From Chelonoidis abingdonii (taxonomy: Eukaryota > Chordata > Testudines > Testudinidae), in NCBI RefSeq assembly GCF_003597395.2, contig NC_133771.1, forward strand, positions 138,705,163-138,769,162: 64,000 bases of DNA. The letters are read 5' to 3'. The position numbers were made by a program, and so were the translations under genes. Numbering within the stretch: the stretch's first letter is position 1; each line of letters opens with the position of its first letter. The notes beneath the pieces were generated by a model. It was not told the DNA's origin. It searched no databases and was given only the letters and a program-made list of their open reading frames with translations. This document shows, piece after piece, positions 1 to 10,980 of this stretch.

Positions 1-885
1 GGCCAGCTCTGGGGCTGCCTGCCTGGCACTCTGGGCCTGGGGACACTCAGGCAGGTGGGCGGGGGGTGGAGGTTGAGGTGGGGGCGCTAACAGCCACAGT
101 GGGGGACTTGTGGCTCTGGCACGGTGTAAGAGGCAGGTGAACTTGCAGTTCACGCACCGCCCATGTTACCATCAGTGATTTAAAACAGCCACATGCTTTA
201 TAATACCTGTGCTGCACCTTGCTTCTTCTCAGTGGATTACACTGATGCTGTCTCTGTTCAGCTTCCTGGTGTGAGACTATGTGCGGTAATGTCCCCCAAT
301 ATGTGTGAGGTTGTCAAAGCCAGGAGAGATATAGGCAAATCTGTTGAAAGGGAGATTTAGACAATGGCTTTTAATCAATATCAGAGCAATAACTTTAGGC
401 TGTAGTGATATCTTCACTACACTACACATCCAAGCACCACTGACTAAGCAAGTGCCTCGGACATGAACAAGATGCCTATTCCACGTTTGAGAGTAAATAC
501 ACTTCCATGGTACAGTGCTGCTTGTAAGTGAAATGACTTCTATAGTGGGCATTACAAGACAGGGTGGGGGGGAGGGAGAAACCGTTTATTAACCTCACGG
601 TATAGTTCAGAAACATGACTTTAAAATAAATACCTTTCATTTCATTAGAGTTGCTGTAACATCCCCTCTTCCACTTCAACTGCTCACATTTACTAACAGA
701 AGATATATCCATCAGCATCATGCCGCAACATAGGCCCTGCTACTGAGTGCCTTTAAACATAATACACAAGTATTTGGCCACTAAACTAAATAATGTACTG
801 AGCTGTGTGCAGATACCAGGATATGGACTTGGAGCCGATAAGTGAGACACATGTCTGTCTATGGGGTAACATGTTACCCAGAATT
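1..885. other. no recognised gene; GC-rich first 170 bases
   Basis: The first ~170 bases are rich in G and C with short G-runs, then composition drops to ordinary AT-rich intergenic DNA. The small ORFs in both strands have no recognisable domain and no splice context I can defend. Nothing else is supported here. Confidence 0.6.
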
Positions 886-1324
886 AGAACTGGACAGGGA
901 ATGGTTTCCCTATCCCCCAGATGTTTTTGGCAGTTCAAAAACTTTTCCCATCTTGAAACAAGATGAAAAGTCAATCTTAAAAATATTCATGAACTGGGAG
1001 GGAAAAAAATCAGTTCGGATCAATCACAAAAGTTTGTTTCAATAGTTTTGAAATTTTTGGTTTGATTTCAGTGTTTTCCCTTTTTTAACTTTTTCTTACT
1101 TGGCTTAAGTTTTAAAAAAAGGTATTTTGATTCAGAAAATTAGAATTTTTCATTTGGAACATGTCAAAATGGAATATTTTGACAATTCCAAAACTTTTTT
1201 GCAATTTTTTTTGAGTTAAGAGATTTGTTTGAATGCAAACTTGTTTCATGAACGCTTTTGATTTTCAATGAATCAGTATGTTTCGACTAAGAAATGTTTC
1301 TTTTAAAATTTCCTGACCAGTTCT
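886..1324. mobile_element. AT-rich foldback MITE-like element
   Basis: The left end reads agaactggacagggaatgg. The reverse complement of the right end reads agaactggtcaggaaattt, giving an imperfect terminal inverted repeat (TIR) of about 20 bp. The interior is dominated by T- and A-runs and repeated tttgaaa/ttttgac motifs. This fits a non-autonomous DNA element in which much of the length can pair with itself. I see no clear target duplication. A related AT-rich fragment lies at 55975-56060. Seen: inverted ends and composition. Inferred: mobile origin. Confidence 0.5.
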
Positions 1325-1384
1325 ATCCAGAACCTTCCTTTCCAGTATCGAAAACTATTTGAATACTGAGCCTGAAGAAAATGC

Positions 1385-1580
1385 CCAGAAAGTGTCAAAG
1401 AATCACAGAAGTAAGAATTAGAGAAGGCCTGTTAATACCTATTAAGTCATCTAGTCTACCTCTCTGTCGGTGCAAAAAATCACTATTGAAAATTTCCAGT
1501 CTAGTTTTAAATGTCCTAAGTGTGGGGTTCCCTAGATTCCCTGAGGATACTGCTCAGAAGCCTTCCCATGATTTTTCAGC
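1385..1580 (-). mobile_element. CR1-type LINE 3'-UTR remnant
   Basis: The plus strand carries the reverse complement of a CR1 tail: a stretch of the agaatcacagaa type followed by gtcatctagtctacctct and tagttttaaatgtcctaag, the usual order when a CR1 3'-UTR lies on the minus strand. Only the last ~200 bases of the LINE remain; there is no coding part. CR1 copies are normally 5'-truncated like this. Confidence 0.55.
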
Positions 1581-2916
1581 TGGGCTGCGTGATCTGAGCA
1601 CAAGATAGGGCCAGAGCGCAAACAGATGCCTGCAGTACTTTACTAAAACTCTTCTTCTTCCACAAAACATTGCAATTTATCATTATACCCTGTCTGGTCC
1701 TTGAACCAGTTTTTAGTCTGTATTATTCTGCTTACATCAAAGACATTTTGAGAAGACGATTTTGTGACACTGTGTCCAAAATATGATTACATTTCAAATG
1801 CTGTCATCTTGGCAGACAGATTTTAAGCTCTTTGAGGCCCATCCTGTGGGTTTATTTGGTATTTAAACAGAACCTAGTATATTGTGAGTTAGTGGAAACA
1901 AGCAACACATAATAATACAATATGCAATACAGGGAATTTTCATTCCCTTTTTATCTACAAATTTAGCATGTGAGTCAGAAGAAAAAGCCAAGTTGGTCTC
2001 GCTGGACCTAGTTTATAAACCCTTGCTGCTGCTGCTTGCTTATGGTTCTGTTATCCTCTAGAAATATAGTTAAATTCTTTTCTTTTGAAATATATGCCAT
2101 TATTTTATTAGAGATGAAAATATTGAGGTAGGTAAGTGACTTACCATTAGAGTCAACAGCAAGTTTGTAATAGAGTTGAGAATGAAACCTAGATATCCTG
2201 AGACCAAATCTAATACTTCCTCCTGTTTTGGGTTGGTAGGGTGAGGGTATGCAAGATGTTACTGCTGCATGGCTAGACATACCCGTGCTAGCCTGGCTAC
2301 AAATAGCAGTGTACATGCAGCAGCACAGGCCTCAATGCAAACTGTACAAACACACCAGAGACCTTTTGGGTACTTACTCATGTTCCCAGCCCATGCTGAA
2401 TTCCATGCAGCTGTGTCTACGTGGTTCTGGTATGCTTACCAATCCTGTGGTCATACCTCAAACTGCAATATATTCATATTCTGAAGGAAAGAGGAACAGT
2501 AGGTTAGGAGGAACCATTACCTTCCCCCTTCATATTCCATTCTCTTGTTTCAATTTGATTCATACTGCAGACTCCACACAGCAGGCATGATACTCATTCC
2601 CCTGGGCACTCCACAATCGAAAAATAAATGTGGTCTATTTACCTTCAGACATTTCAACATAAAGCACAAGCCCCAGCATTTACAGTACTTCTGTGATAAT
2701 TTGTTTAATCTGTACAGAATAATTTATATCAAGTATTTACATAAAAATATTTGTGACATGTCATACATTTCCAGATGAACATTTAGAATATAACAGAACA
2801 GACACAAACAGAGAGTTAGGTTTCAAGTACCCATTAAAGCTGCATTATCCAGGTACAGTATTGCTCCTCAGAGAGAGGTTGCTGTCAAATTTGGGAGATA
2901 TGATGGTTTAGTTTAA
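1581..2916. other. no recognised gene; possible decayed MITE at ~2268-2432
   Basis: Ordinary AT-rich DNA without a supported gene. The part around 2268-2432 (gctagacatacccgtgctag on the left, gtgtctacg on the right) resembles the ends of decayed Harbinger-like MITEs seen elsewhere in this window. The inverted ends are too poor for a separate call. Overlapping ORFs of 71-113 codons at 2249-2590 have no domain. Confidence 0.4.
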
Positions 2917-3107
2917 TTACATATTGGACAACAATGGCTCTGTAGTGGGGCAGTTACCCCACTCCTGGGATAAAAGGAGTGAGAGCAGCTGGGAGAGGCT
3001 GGCAGAGTAGTTGGCCATAGGTGTGGCCAGCTCAATCAGCGCACAACTGGCTCTGATAAGAGGGCTGTGAGTCAAGAGCTGAGAGTGTCTCACTCCAACC
3101 TGACTGA

Positions 3108-3180
3108 GGCAAGGCAAGGCAAGGCAAGGCAAAGCTAGGCTAGGCTAGGCTGGGCTGGGCTGGGCTGGGCTGGGCTGGCT
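3108..3180. repeat. compound pentanucleotide microsatellite GGCAA-GGCTA-GGCTG
   Basis: 73 bases made of five GGCAA units, then three (A/G)GCTA units, then six GGCTG units and a partial unit. The unit changes by one base at each block boundary (AA to TA to TG), so the array looks like one ancestral repeat that mutated and re-expanded stepwise. Confidence 0.95.
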
Positions 3181-3522
3181 ACCTCTCTCCCTCCCTCCCA
3201 GGCTGAGGCCTGGCAGGAAGGCCTAAGGAGGTACTGGAACTGTAGGGAAATAGTTGGGGCTAGAAAGGCAGCAGGTCCAGCCTCCTAGCCAATGATGAGT
3301 GGCCGTTACAGATTGCAGTTTGCCCCAGAGCAAGGGGGCTAGATGAAGACTGGCAGTAGCCACTGAGGCAATGTGGGCATAGAGGGAAGGGGCTCCCCTG
3401 GGAGGGAAGACCCAGAGTGTGGGGGCACTGCTGGGGGGGCAGCTCCCCAAGGTGAGGGGCAGGGGGCCAGAGGTGGTGGAGATTGATTGAAAGACAAGTA
3501 GCAACAGCAGGAGAGACACCGG

Positions 3523-3538
3523 CCAGCAGGGGGTGCTC
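3523..3538 (+). promoter_or_regulatory. CTCF-like motif, first of a tandem pair
   Basis: The sequence ccagcagggggtgctc matches the conserved core of vertebrate CTCF sites (CCASYAGRKGGC type), with T at one usually C position. A second same-strand match begins 47 bases downstream. Motif match only; occupancy is inferred. Confidence 0.5.
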
Positions 3539-3569
3539 AGAGACTGGAAACAGCTAATTCCTGGACTAA

Positions 3570-3584
3570 CCAGCAGGAGGCGCG
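3570..3584 (+). promoter_or_regulatory. CTCF-like motif, second of a tandem pair
   Basis: ccagcaggaggcgcg matches the CTCF core closely and has the same orientation as the motif at 3523. Two same-strand motifs within 62 bases at the edge of a GC-rich patch are less likely by chance than one. No experimental support is available from sequence. Confidence 0.5.
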
Positions 3585-3600
3585 ATGCTGGTGAGTATGT

Positions 3601-4278
3601 GCCATTACAGGCTCCAAAACAGATTATGGGTAAATAGTACTTCTGAGAGGGAAAACTGCCTGAGTAAGTGTTTACTTGGTAAATGAAATGCTGTAGGAGA
3701 AAAAATGTCTCAACTTATTGAGTTAATAAAATACACTTTAAAGATGCTTACTTACAGGACAGCTATTTAATTATGTTAAAATGGACTGTCCCATCTCTGT
3801 ATTTACATGCAGTTTTCTTTTTTCTAATTTAATAGCAATTCTCCTTTTTACTAAACACTATAAAAAATCCAGTGTGGATTTAAAGCTTGTGAATGGCACT
3901 AGTCTAAATCCCCAATCCAGCACACACTTCATGTGAATCTTTTTCTGCAGGGAAATAGACTCTTTGAGTTCACTGGGATTATTCACATGTATAATTTCCT
4001 CACACATACAGATATTTGTAGGGTTGGGTCCAGTTCAATTCCCAGTGAAGTCCAAGGAAAGATTCCCACTGACTTCAATGACAACTGAAACACAGATGGT
4101 GATTGCTTTATCCTAGATATTTTTTTTAGTTTTCTTTGGTGCTTAAGTAAATCTCCCATTAATGCTACATATTGGAGTTTGTGCCCCATAATGAAACTTA
4201 CATTTTTGAGAAAAGTGCTCCCATTCCTTTCTTCTACTCTTACTCTTTAGCCAGTTCCACCTTTATTGGTTTCTTTTA
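3601..4278. other. no recognised gene; short caatgg-type foldback at ~4015-4085
   Basis: AT-rich DNA. At about 4015-4085 a short motif pair (cccagtgaagtccaagga / cccactgacttcaatg) resembles the small foldback repeats built around 'gacttcaatggga' that recur in this window near 19600, 23770, 36930, 53330 and 60240. No coding evidence. Confidence 0.4.
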
Positions 4279-4678
4279 GGGTAGGTCTACACTTCAGTGG
4301 TATGTAGAGTACAGATGCTGCACACCCAGCTACCATGGGTATAAATAGCAGTTTAGATAGTGGAGCACTGCTTAGGTGAGTAGAGTACAGAAATGCCAGA
4401 ATCCTAGTGTGTATACTCTACCTGGCTGTCTACACTGATATTTTTCCTGATGCAGTGACAGACTCCAGCAGTGAGGAAAGGCTCTGGCAAGGGAGAGGAG
4501 GGCAGCAGTGAGGAAAGGTGCCGAGAGATTCCCCTGGAATTATTCTCTGCTGCCTCACTCCTGCCAGAGGCTTTCACTGCCACATGTAGCTATGTGCTAC
4601 AGTGTGGACTCCGCCTGCCTTTCACTGTGGGATGTAGCTACATGTACCATACTCACTGCCACAAGTGTAGACATGACC
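4279..4678. mobile_element. Harbinger-like MITE, ~400 bp
   Basis: The left end is gggtaggtctacacttc and the reverse complement of the right end is ggtcatgtctacacttgt, an imperfect TIR sharing gtctacactt. Flanking trinucleotides are tta on the left and taa on the right, in line with the 3-bp TNA-type targets of PIF/Harbinger elements. The interior has no transposase ORF but contains short inverted motifs around tgtagctacatg. It is non-autonomous. Confidence 0.6.
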
Positions 4679-4752
4679 TAACCTATAGATGATCCATTTA
4701 GTTATATAGTTATGATTATACAGGAGGAAAGTTTGGAGCCTATTGTCACTGG

Positions 4753-5325
4753 GTCTTTATGCTGCTTGGATTCAGAGGGGCAAAGATTTCTAAGCATAAG
4801 CAAGGGATCCCCAGCTGCTTAGCCTTCATTAGACCTAAAATATTTATCAAGCTTACTTATTACAGAAGCTTTTACCATCTTTTGGAAGCTCAAGACTGTA
4901 ACTCACTCGTGTGTGCCAGTTTACAATGCTTTAACCTTGTAAATAACTCATTTCTCTTTCTTAGTTAATAAATCTTTAGTTAATTTATTATAGAATTGGC
5001 TACAAACAGAAGGTGCTGTTGACCTGGTGTAAGGGACCAGTCTTTTGGAACTGGGAATAACCTGAATATTGTTGTGTTGTGTTTTTTTTTTAATAATATA
5101 AGGGACCATCTATCACAAAGACAGGCTTACCTGGGTGGAAAGATAGGTTGGAGTACCCAAGGGGATTATCTGTAACTCATGTTAAGGTTGCTATAGTGCC
5201 TGAGCAGTTCACACTTGGTTGGGGAAATCTATGTATAGAACTCACAGCCAATTTTGGGGTGTATGCCCTACATCTTAAGTCTCCCCTGAGGCTGGTGCTC
5301 ATGCTCTGGAGCCACTCCAGACAGC
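4753..5325 (+). mobile_element. LTR-like repeat, plus-strand copy
   Basis: This block is homologous over ~550 bases to the reverse complement of 61535-62100. Shared landmarks, in order, are tctaagcataagcaaggga, tttaaccttgtaaataact, cttagt-aataaatcttta, gacctggtgtaag, aacctgaatattgttgt/attgtg, atctatcacaaag and gttcacactt. The aataaa poly(A) signal sits near 4970. A gag-like ORF remnant follows 245 bases downstream, which supports an LTR-retrotransposon origin. Exact LTR ends and a target duplication were not found. Confidence 0.6.
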
Positions 5326-5569
5326 TTGACACTGGTGTAGTCCTGGCAGGATTCACATGCCACAGGGTCAATTGGGTTTATAGATCATAACCCTGTGCTG
5401 TTAAAAGTTTAATCTTTAAAACTTTCAATATTAAGTTTAAAGATTAGTCCCAATGGGTGAATTAGTCATATGAGGGTCTTGACTGAAAAGCCCTTGAACA
5501 ATTATGTAAGGAAAGGGGAATATCCTATAAAAAGAAAACTCCAGTTCAGGAGCTGAGAGCTTTGGACGC
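5326..5569. other. leader-like stretch between LTR-like block and gag-like ORF
   Basis: No gene. If the block at 4753 is an LTR and the ORF at 5570 is gag, this would be the LTR end and untranslated leader. A tataaaaag motif lies at about 5526. No primer-binding site could be identified. Confidence 0.35.
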
Positions 5570-6119
5570 TTGGTCAAAACTTCCCCTGCAGATCCAGCTG
5601 CCCAAGGCCCTGCAGGGGAAAACGCTGCAGTGGAACTGGCTCAACTGCAGGAACTGGCAGTGCAGGAAGAACATGAGCTCGAGAGACTGATGGCGGAAGT
5701 GCGACTCAGGGAGACTAAGGCAGCCCAAGCCAGAGCCAAACCAGTGAGGAGGCTGAGGAAAGAGACCATCAAAAACTCAAGGCTAGTGAAGAAGCTGAGG
5801 AGAGAGCTCACCAAAGATGCATGAAACAACTAGAAACTGAGGACAGGGCACGGGAGGCAGATGAAAGCTCATGCATTGCAGCTTAGAATACTGGCGTGGC
5901 AAAAGGATCTTCCTCAGTCAGTGAGTACATTCCCCTCTCCTGCAACACAAAGGAGTGGGAGGAAGTCTGCCCAATTTATGAGGAAACCGCCTGTATAGAA
6001 GAGTACCTGTCCACTTTTAAGAGACTGTGGGATGCATTTTATCCCAGGGAATAAGCAGAAGCCCATCCTCCTAACAGGGGAAGCCAGACAAATTTTGAAT
6101 GATCTGGAGGACAGTAATG
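5570..6119 (+). pseudogene. gag-like ORF remnant of an LTR retrotransposon
   Basis: An 84-codon ORF (5570-5824) encodes a highly charged segment rich in E, K, R and L (ELAQLQELAVQEEHELERLM), probably coiled coil, as is usual near the N-terminus of Ty3/Gypsy-type gag. After its stop, other frames continue with further gag-like sequence (EEYLSTFKRLWDAFY, then EARQILNDLED near 6085-6115), so the reading frame is broken by at least one stop and one shift. Similarity ends where the MITE at 6124 begins. No zinc knuckle, protease or RT follows. The family assignment is an inference from composition, order and the upstream LTR-like block. Confidence 0.5.
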
Positions 6120-6123
6120 CTAT

Positions 6124-6424
6124 GGGCTGGTCTATACTGGGGGGGGGGGGGGGAATCGATCTAAGATATGCAACTTCAGCTACGTGAATAGCGTAGCTGA
6201 AGTCAAAGTATCTTAGATCGAGTTACCTACCATCCTCACGGCGCGGGATTGACGTCTGCGGCTCCCCCTGTTGACTCCGCTACCGCCGTTCGCGTTGGTG
6301 GAGTTCCGGAGTAGACAGGAGCTCGTTTGGGGATCAATATATCACATCTAGATGAGACACGATATATCAATCTCCGAGAAATCGATTGGTACCCGCCAAT
6401 ATGGCCGGTAGTGAAGACGTATCC
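6124..6424 (+). mobile_element. three-hairpin Harbinger-like MITE, copy 1 (301 bp)
   Basis: The ends gggctggtctatact and (reverse complement of right end) ggatacgtcttcact form an imperfect TIR; flanks are tat and taa. A run of 15 Gs (6139-6153) follows the left end. A strong hairpin spans 6156-6221: outer arms tcgatctaagata/tatcttagatcga (13 bp, perfect) and inner arms acttcagctacg/cgtagctgaagt (12 bp, perfect) around a 7-base loop. The same family, with the same internal order, is found at 58032-58324 (same strand) and inverted at 60312-60605. It interrupts the gag-like remnant and is therefore younger than it. Confidence 0.8.
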
Positions 6425-6434
6425 TAAGATATAT

Positions 6435-6452
6435 ACACACACACACACACAC
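6435..6452. repeat. (AC)9 microsatellite
   Basis: Nine AC units lie immediately 3' of the MITE, preceded by atatat. Simple repeat. Confidence 0.95.
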
Positions 6453-7444
6453 AAATATGACATTTTAAAGAAAATTTATTGAAAAGTTTTAAGATTACCC
6501 CAGCTTAATACCTGGGACCAACATAGCTACTACAACACTGCAGACAGGTAAAAAATGTTGCAGTTGTGGGGAGTGCCAGTAAACTTTGGTCTGACCTGAT
6601 GTGGCAACCAGCTGCTCTCTCCTGGCAAGGTGGGATTTGGGGTCTGTGTATGCATCTGGTTTTGGCAGTTCACTTTTTTTATTAATTTGGGCATAACGAT
6701 TATTGAAGGAGCAATTGCTCAAGTGGATTCTTTTAAAAGCATCATCATCAACGGTAAGAGCTGCATTCTTAGGGCACAGCTGAGAAAGGGCATTACCACA
6801 GAGCAAGGTGTGGCTTCCTGATGATGGAGCTCATTCTATGCCATCTCCCTTGTACTTCAGAGCAGCCTCTTTGCTGGTCTAAAATACCAGCCAGTAACAA
6901 ATTCTCAGGGAGCTGTATACTGCCCAGGGATTGTTGGAACTCTGCATGCTCCCATCTCGTCCCCCTAGCCAACCTTCTATGCAGCTGAAAGGGGTCAGAC
7001 CACAGCTCAGGATCTGGCTCTAAATCTAACTGATCTTTGGAACAAATGTTCTATTTTTATGATCCAGCTTTCTGATAGTTCTTCTGTGGTAATTAGGTTG
7101 AAATTTATCTGCTTGTCATTGCCTCTAACCCTCAAAAACATTGCAACAATGGAGAAGGAAAAAAAGATTTTCTGTGGGTGTATAAGAGAGGGAGTGAATG
7201 GAAAAATAGTCAGAGCAGACTTACATTTTAGGAAATAGAAGGTCTTGACATTCTTGAAGCTGTTAAATATTTCTATCACTTTTGTTGTTGTTCCCTTTTT
7301 AAGCATGGGTTACAGGTTCTCTGTATTGTTGCCTATACATCTCCTTCTCTGGCAAATCCTACATTTAGCTTGCACAGTGTCTTTCATACAAATGGTCTCT
7401 GAAAATGGTTCACAAAAGCTAAATAAGAGACTCAAGGAGCTAGG
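6453..7444. other. no recognised gene
   Basis: Mixed-composition DNA. ORFs of 63-103 codons on both strands overlap each other and show no domain or codon structure. I see no repeat that I can name. Confidence 0.5.
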
Positions 7445-7665
7445 GGATGCAAGTGTGGCCTAAGGGCCAAAGCCCTGGATTGGGACTCAGAAGATGTAGG
7501 TTTTATTCCCAGCTCTGCTACTGACCTGCCAGATCATAACACTTTGCCTCAATTCCCCCTTCTATAAAATGGGATAATGATACTGACTTCCTTTGTAAAG
7601 TGATTTGAGAGCTACTGATGAAGAAAAGTGCTATCTGAGAGCTAAATATTATTGTTCAGTAGATT
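7445..7665 (+). mobile_element. MIR-like SINE
   Basis: The typical order of a MIR/CORE-type SINE is preserved: a tRNA-like head (gtggcctaagggccaaagcc, then ttttattcccagctctg as a decayed B-box region), the core with tgcctcaattcccc and ataaaatgggataatgatac, and a tail ending tgctatctgagagctaaata-ttattgtt. It is diverged and old. Confidence 0.7.
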
Positions 7666-8229
7666 TAAAAATTAAAATCAGAGTGAAGTGAGCAAGACCT
7701 TCAGAGATGCAAGTAAGGGGGAAAAGTTGCATTTTCTGATCACTGACTCTCCATCTCCTTTCAAATCTGAAGTGAAGATAAAGGCCTACAGAAGAGAAAC
7801 TTTTTGCACCATCTAATATCTTGCACTGTGAGAACACCTTTCATTCTCAGTGATCCCAAAATCCTTTGCAAATAGAAGATTCCTCTTTGTGTTTATATCT
7901 ATTCAGTCACTGCCTTGAATGAAATGTAGCAGCTGAGTAAAAAGGCAAAGCAATTCTACACAGTGGTTTAGGAGCAGTCTGATGGATGTTGCAAACCCAA
8001 GCAGTACCTTTGGAGACCACTGTATTAAATGTATGAATGGTTTGCATGTGATTGTGTTCTACTCCATGGGGGAGGATTACCCCAGCTGCTACAGGAGCTA
8101 AAACAGTAGGGGATGATTACCCAAGGCATTGTAAACCATTTCAGAGAAGTCCCACCCCCTCCCCCTTCCATCTGTGGTGATTTTTCCATCTACTGGCTCA
8201 GGCTGGGTTTCTAGAGACTAGGAAACACA
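7666..8229. other. no recognised gene
   Basis: No coding or RNA evidence. A C-rich tract occurs around 8152-8170. The left edge of the following LTR-like block may lie in this stretch but could not be fixed. Confidence 0.4.
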
Positions 8230-8771
8230 GAAACAGCTTTTGGTATAAAAAGATGAGGTTGAACTGTCCCATGGCCCTCTTTCTGATCCAACACATTGAC
8301 GTGAACCGTTGTGTGAGGCGCTGCAATCCTGCCAAAGGGTTGGAAAGACTTTGGCTTACTAGGGCCTCTTCCGCTCCCTCCCCTCACAAGCAGACTGATG
8401 GGTGACCTCTGGTAAACTTCTAGAGTGAGTGTAGGAAGGTTTGTTTTTGTTTTGTTTTGTTCCCCCCCTCTGTTATGCTTTTACCCTAAGGAGAAATGTG
8501 TCTTGCTTTGTGAAAGCTGGAAGGTAACTGGCATACGCTATTGTAGCGCGGTTAACCACAAAGGCTATACTAGACCCTGGATTAGACCAGCTGAGGAAAT
8601 AACAGTGAGGAGAAGAGGGAGTGCAAGCTTAACCCCCTAGTCTGGAGGGAGCAAGACTAGGTTCTCTGTCAGACAGAGGTGATGGCAGGGAGCCTGAAAC
8701 CCTAAGTGGGTGCTCTCAACGACCTGGAGGGTGGGGTGGGGGTTAAAGGTGCAGTTAGCCCTGAAACTGTG
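8230..8771 (+). mobile_element. LTR-like block with TATA box
   Basis: A well-formed tataaaaag motif (8244-8252) is followed by ~520 bases ending in ctgtgaca, a usual LTR 3' terminus (..CA). The body has the mixed G/T-rich then A-rich pattern of U3-R-U5, and I recognise it loosely as a turtle LTR family. The 5' end and a target duplication were not located, so it may be partial. The 71-codon ORF inside is not believable. Confidence 0.4.
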
Positions 8772-10799
8772 ACACGTAAACTAGCATGTCCATTTGAAAG
8801 TGAGTGGACTTTAGCTCAGTAGTATATAATAGGCTACACTGGAATCAGGCCAGGACACCAGTGTTAATATACACTTACAAAGAGTGAAGTGAAGTTTTTA
8901 ATGAGCAGAAGGACATTGGTTTTGCACGTCCTGAAAGGCAGGAAAAGACTCACTGCATCAGTGGGCACTGGATTAGGCTTAAAGATGGGACTTCCAATAC
9001 ATAGTGCTGTCTGCAGAGCCTTGGTCCAGTATTAATTCAGAAGGTGTTCTGTTCACACTGATAACACTTCCCGCAATACACTGGGTTTTCTATGGAGGTC
9101 ACTCCTCCAATTATGGGATTTGATAATATCAGAGCCCTAAGCTGTACAGCTACTGGCTGTTTTACAATTACTGCTGAGTAATCTTGGACTGGCGCTAGGC
9201 AGTAAAACTAACAGATGGTCAGGAAATCTAGCATCCTTCCACTTACTCCCATAAACACAAAACTCATTAATAAAATAGACTCTGCCAGTTTTCTCAGAAA
9301 GGTCAAACATATGCTGGCTAACATCAAACCGTTTTTTCATGATCTAGCTAATGTTGCCACTAGCTTGCTGTCTATTTCTGCTAAATGTTTACAGAATTTT
9401 TCATCTTCAGAATCAGCCTGCAGTTGCATATTATTATTGTTTCTTTAACCATTTCCTGCTTTGAGTGTTGGGGGATTTTTGTGGTTTGTGTCTGGGGTGT
9501 TTTTTTTTTGTTTTGTTTTGTTTTTGTTGTTGCATCAGCCACTACGCTCCTGTGTTAGGTTCTTTCTCCATACCTAATACTCCCTCGTTCTGTTCTAATG
9601 CCTGCTGCTATTCTTGGCATCTAAATCAATGTTAACTGGTATGTAATCAGGCTGTGTTTTACCGACCAGTTTTTGTTCCCTTGTCAGCTTTCATTTCGGG
9701 CTCTGCTCTGATGCCAGTTACTGGACTGTTCTGTTTCTAACTCTGAATTCTTTGCCACATGCTGTACACCAGTATTTAGTCCCGTTCTAGTTATTTCTGC
9801 CTTGGGTTCTTGGGCAAGCAGCTGCATAGGAAACATTCTTCACTTCTTATTAAGCTCTCCTCCATATTCCTTCCTTACCTCCATTATGCATCAGTTTCCC
9901 TTGACCAATACCCTCCTGTCTCACATTTTCAGGACTCATATTCATAAATCCGTACCCTTTTTTTCTATATAAATGCATGCTGGCAGACTTTAGGTAATCA
10001 TAGGAGGATATTTTGAGTGATCTGACACAGGACAAATTCATTGCATTTGGTAATCAAAACACTATAAAAATCCATTCTACTCCATTTCCAGTTCATACTA
10101 GTTATTTGTTTTAGCTGAGTGCTGACAGTATGTCCTCAGCAGTATAAATATAAGTCTGTCTATCCAAGTACTTGTGTTCTGCCAGTTCTGTAGATAGATG
10201 TTCAGTTGTCATGGCCGTTTATCTGGCACCATTTTATCAGCACTAAATTGATGTTAGTTATTCAAGGGTTACACATCACTCTCTCTAACCATAGGTCTAT
10301 GGGAAGTCACTTTTGAAAATGGGACTTAGGACCTTAAGAGTTGTTGAAAATTTTATCCTAAGTCTTGTATCCTTGGGTATTTTCTTCCAAAACATTTTTA
10401 CTCCATCTGAAAATGATGTAAGCTGATCAATATATTCACTGCCATATACTGTAACTGAAGGTAGACTCAAAGATGTGTAAACCATATGCACAGCTTTACA
10501 TATTCAGAAAATATTCTTAAACAAAAAAATCTGAAGGTGTACACCAGCATGGACAGGGTCAGGGTATGTGGCCTGAAGGTGGATGACAGTATCTGAGTTG
10601 TGATGCCTGATCTGTATTGAGGGCAAAAGAAGGGATGGTCTGATTCAGAAGTAGTGGACAAAGTCACAATTCACTATTCAAAGTTTCTAGCTTCCAACAG
10701 ACATTTTAATCTCCATGAGTTCTTAATTTCAGAGTCTATGAAGTTTATATGCTCTCCAGGTAAACTAGAAGGCCTAGAACTTCAAAATACATTTAAGAA
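8772..10799. other. no recognised gene; T-rich DNA
   Basis: Two kilobases of AT-rich DNA with T/G-runs around 9475-9530 (ttttttttgttttgttttg). Short ORFs only. Nothing I can name. Confidence 0.5.
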
Positions 10800-10980
10800 C
10801 TTAATAATACCTAGCTTTTCCTCTCTAGATCCTAAGGGAGGGCACTATCATTATCCCTATTTTAAAGATGGGGAAACTGAGACACAGAGAGACAAGTGAC
10901 TTGCCCAAAGTTGCACTGCCAAATTGAACCCTGGTTTTTCTAGTGCCAATCCACTTCCCAACCCAGGCACACCACCACCC
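10800..10980 (-). mobile_element. MIR-like SINE
   Basis: On the plus strand this reads as the reverse complement of a MIR core: attatccctattttaaaga, ggggaaactgagacacagag, then aagtgacttgcccaaagtt and the decayed head. Among the MIR-like pieces in the window this has one of the best-preserved cores. Confidence 0.75.

Larger units (their letters stand above)
2917..3600. other. GC-rich patch with short G/C-rich ORFs
   Basis: GC content rises clearly over about 700 bases compared with both sides. The patch contains a staged pentanucleotide array (3108-3180), purine-rich tracts and two CTCF-like motifs near its right edge. CpG dinucleotides remain scarce, so this is not a typical CpG-island promoter. 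The ORFs here (71 and 98 codons, minus strand) are proline/leucine-rich translations of low-complexity DNA and I do not believe them. Confidence 0.5.

Noticed and set aside
2917..3600. CpG-island promoter
   Set aside because: GC-rich but CpG-poor, with simple repeats; no first exon recognisable.
8243..8252. tataaaaag as a host promoter
   Set aside because: Embedded in an LTR-like block; no downstream coding exon.
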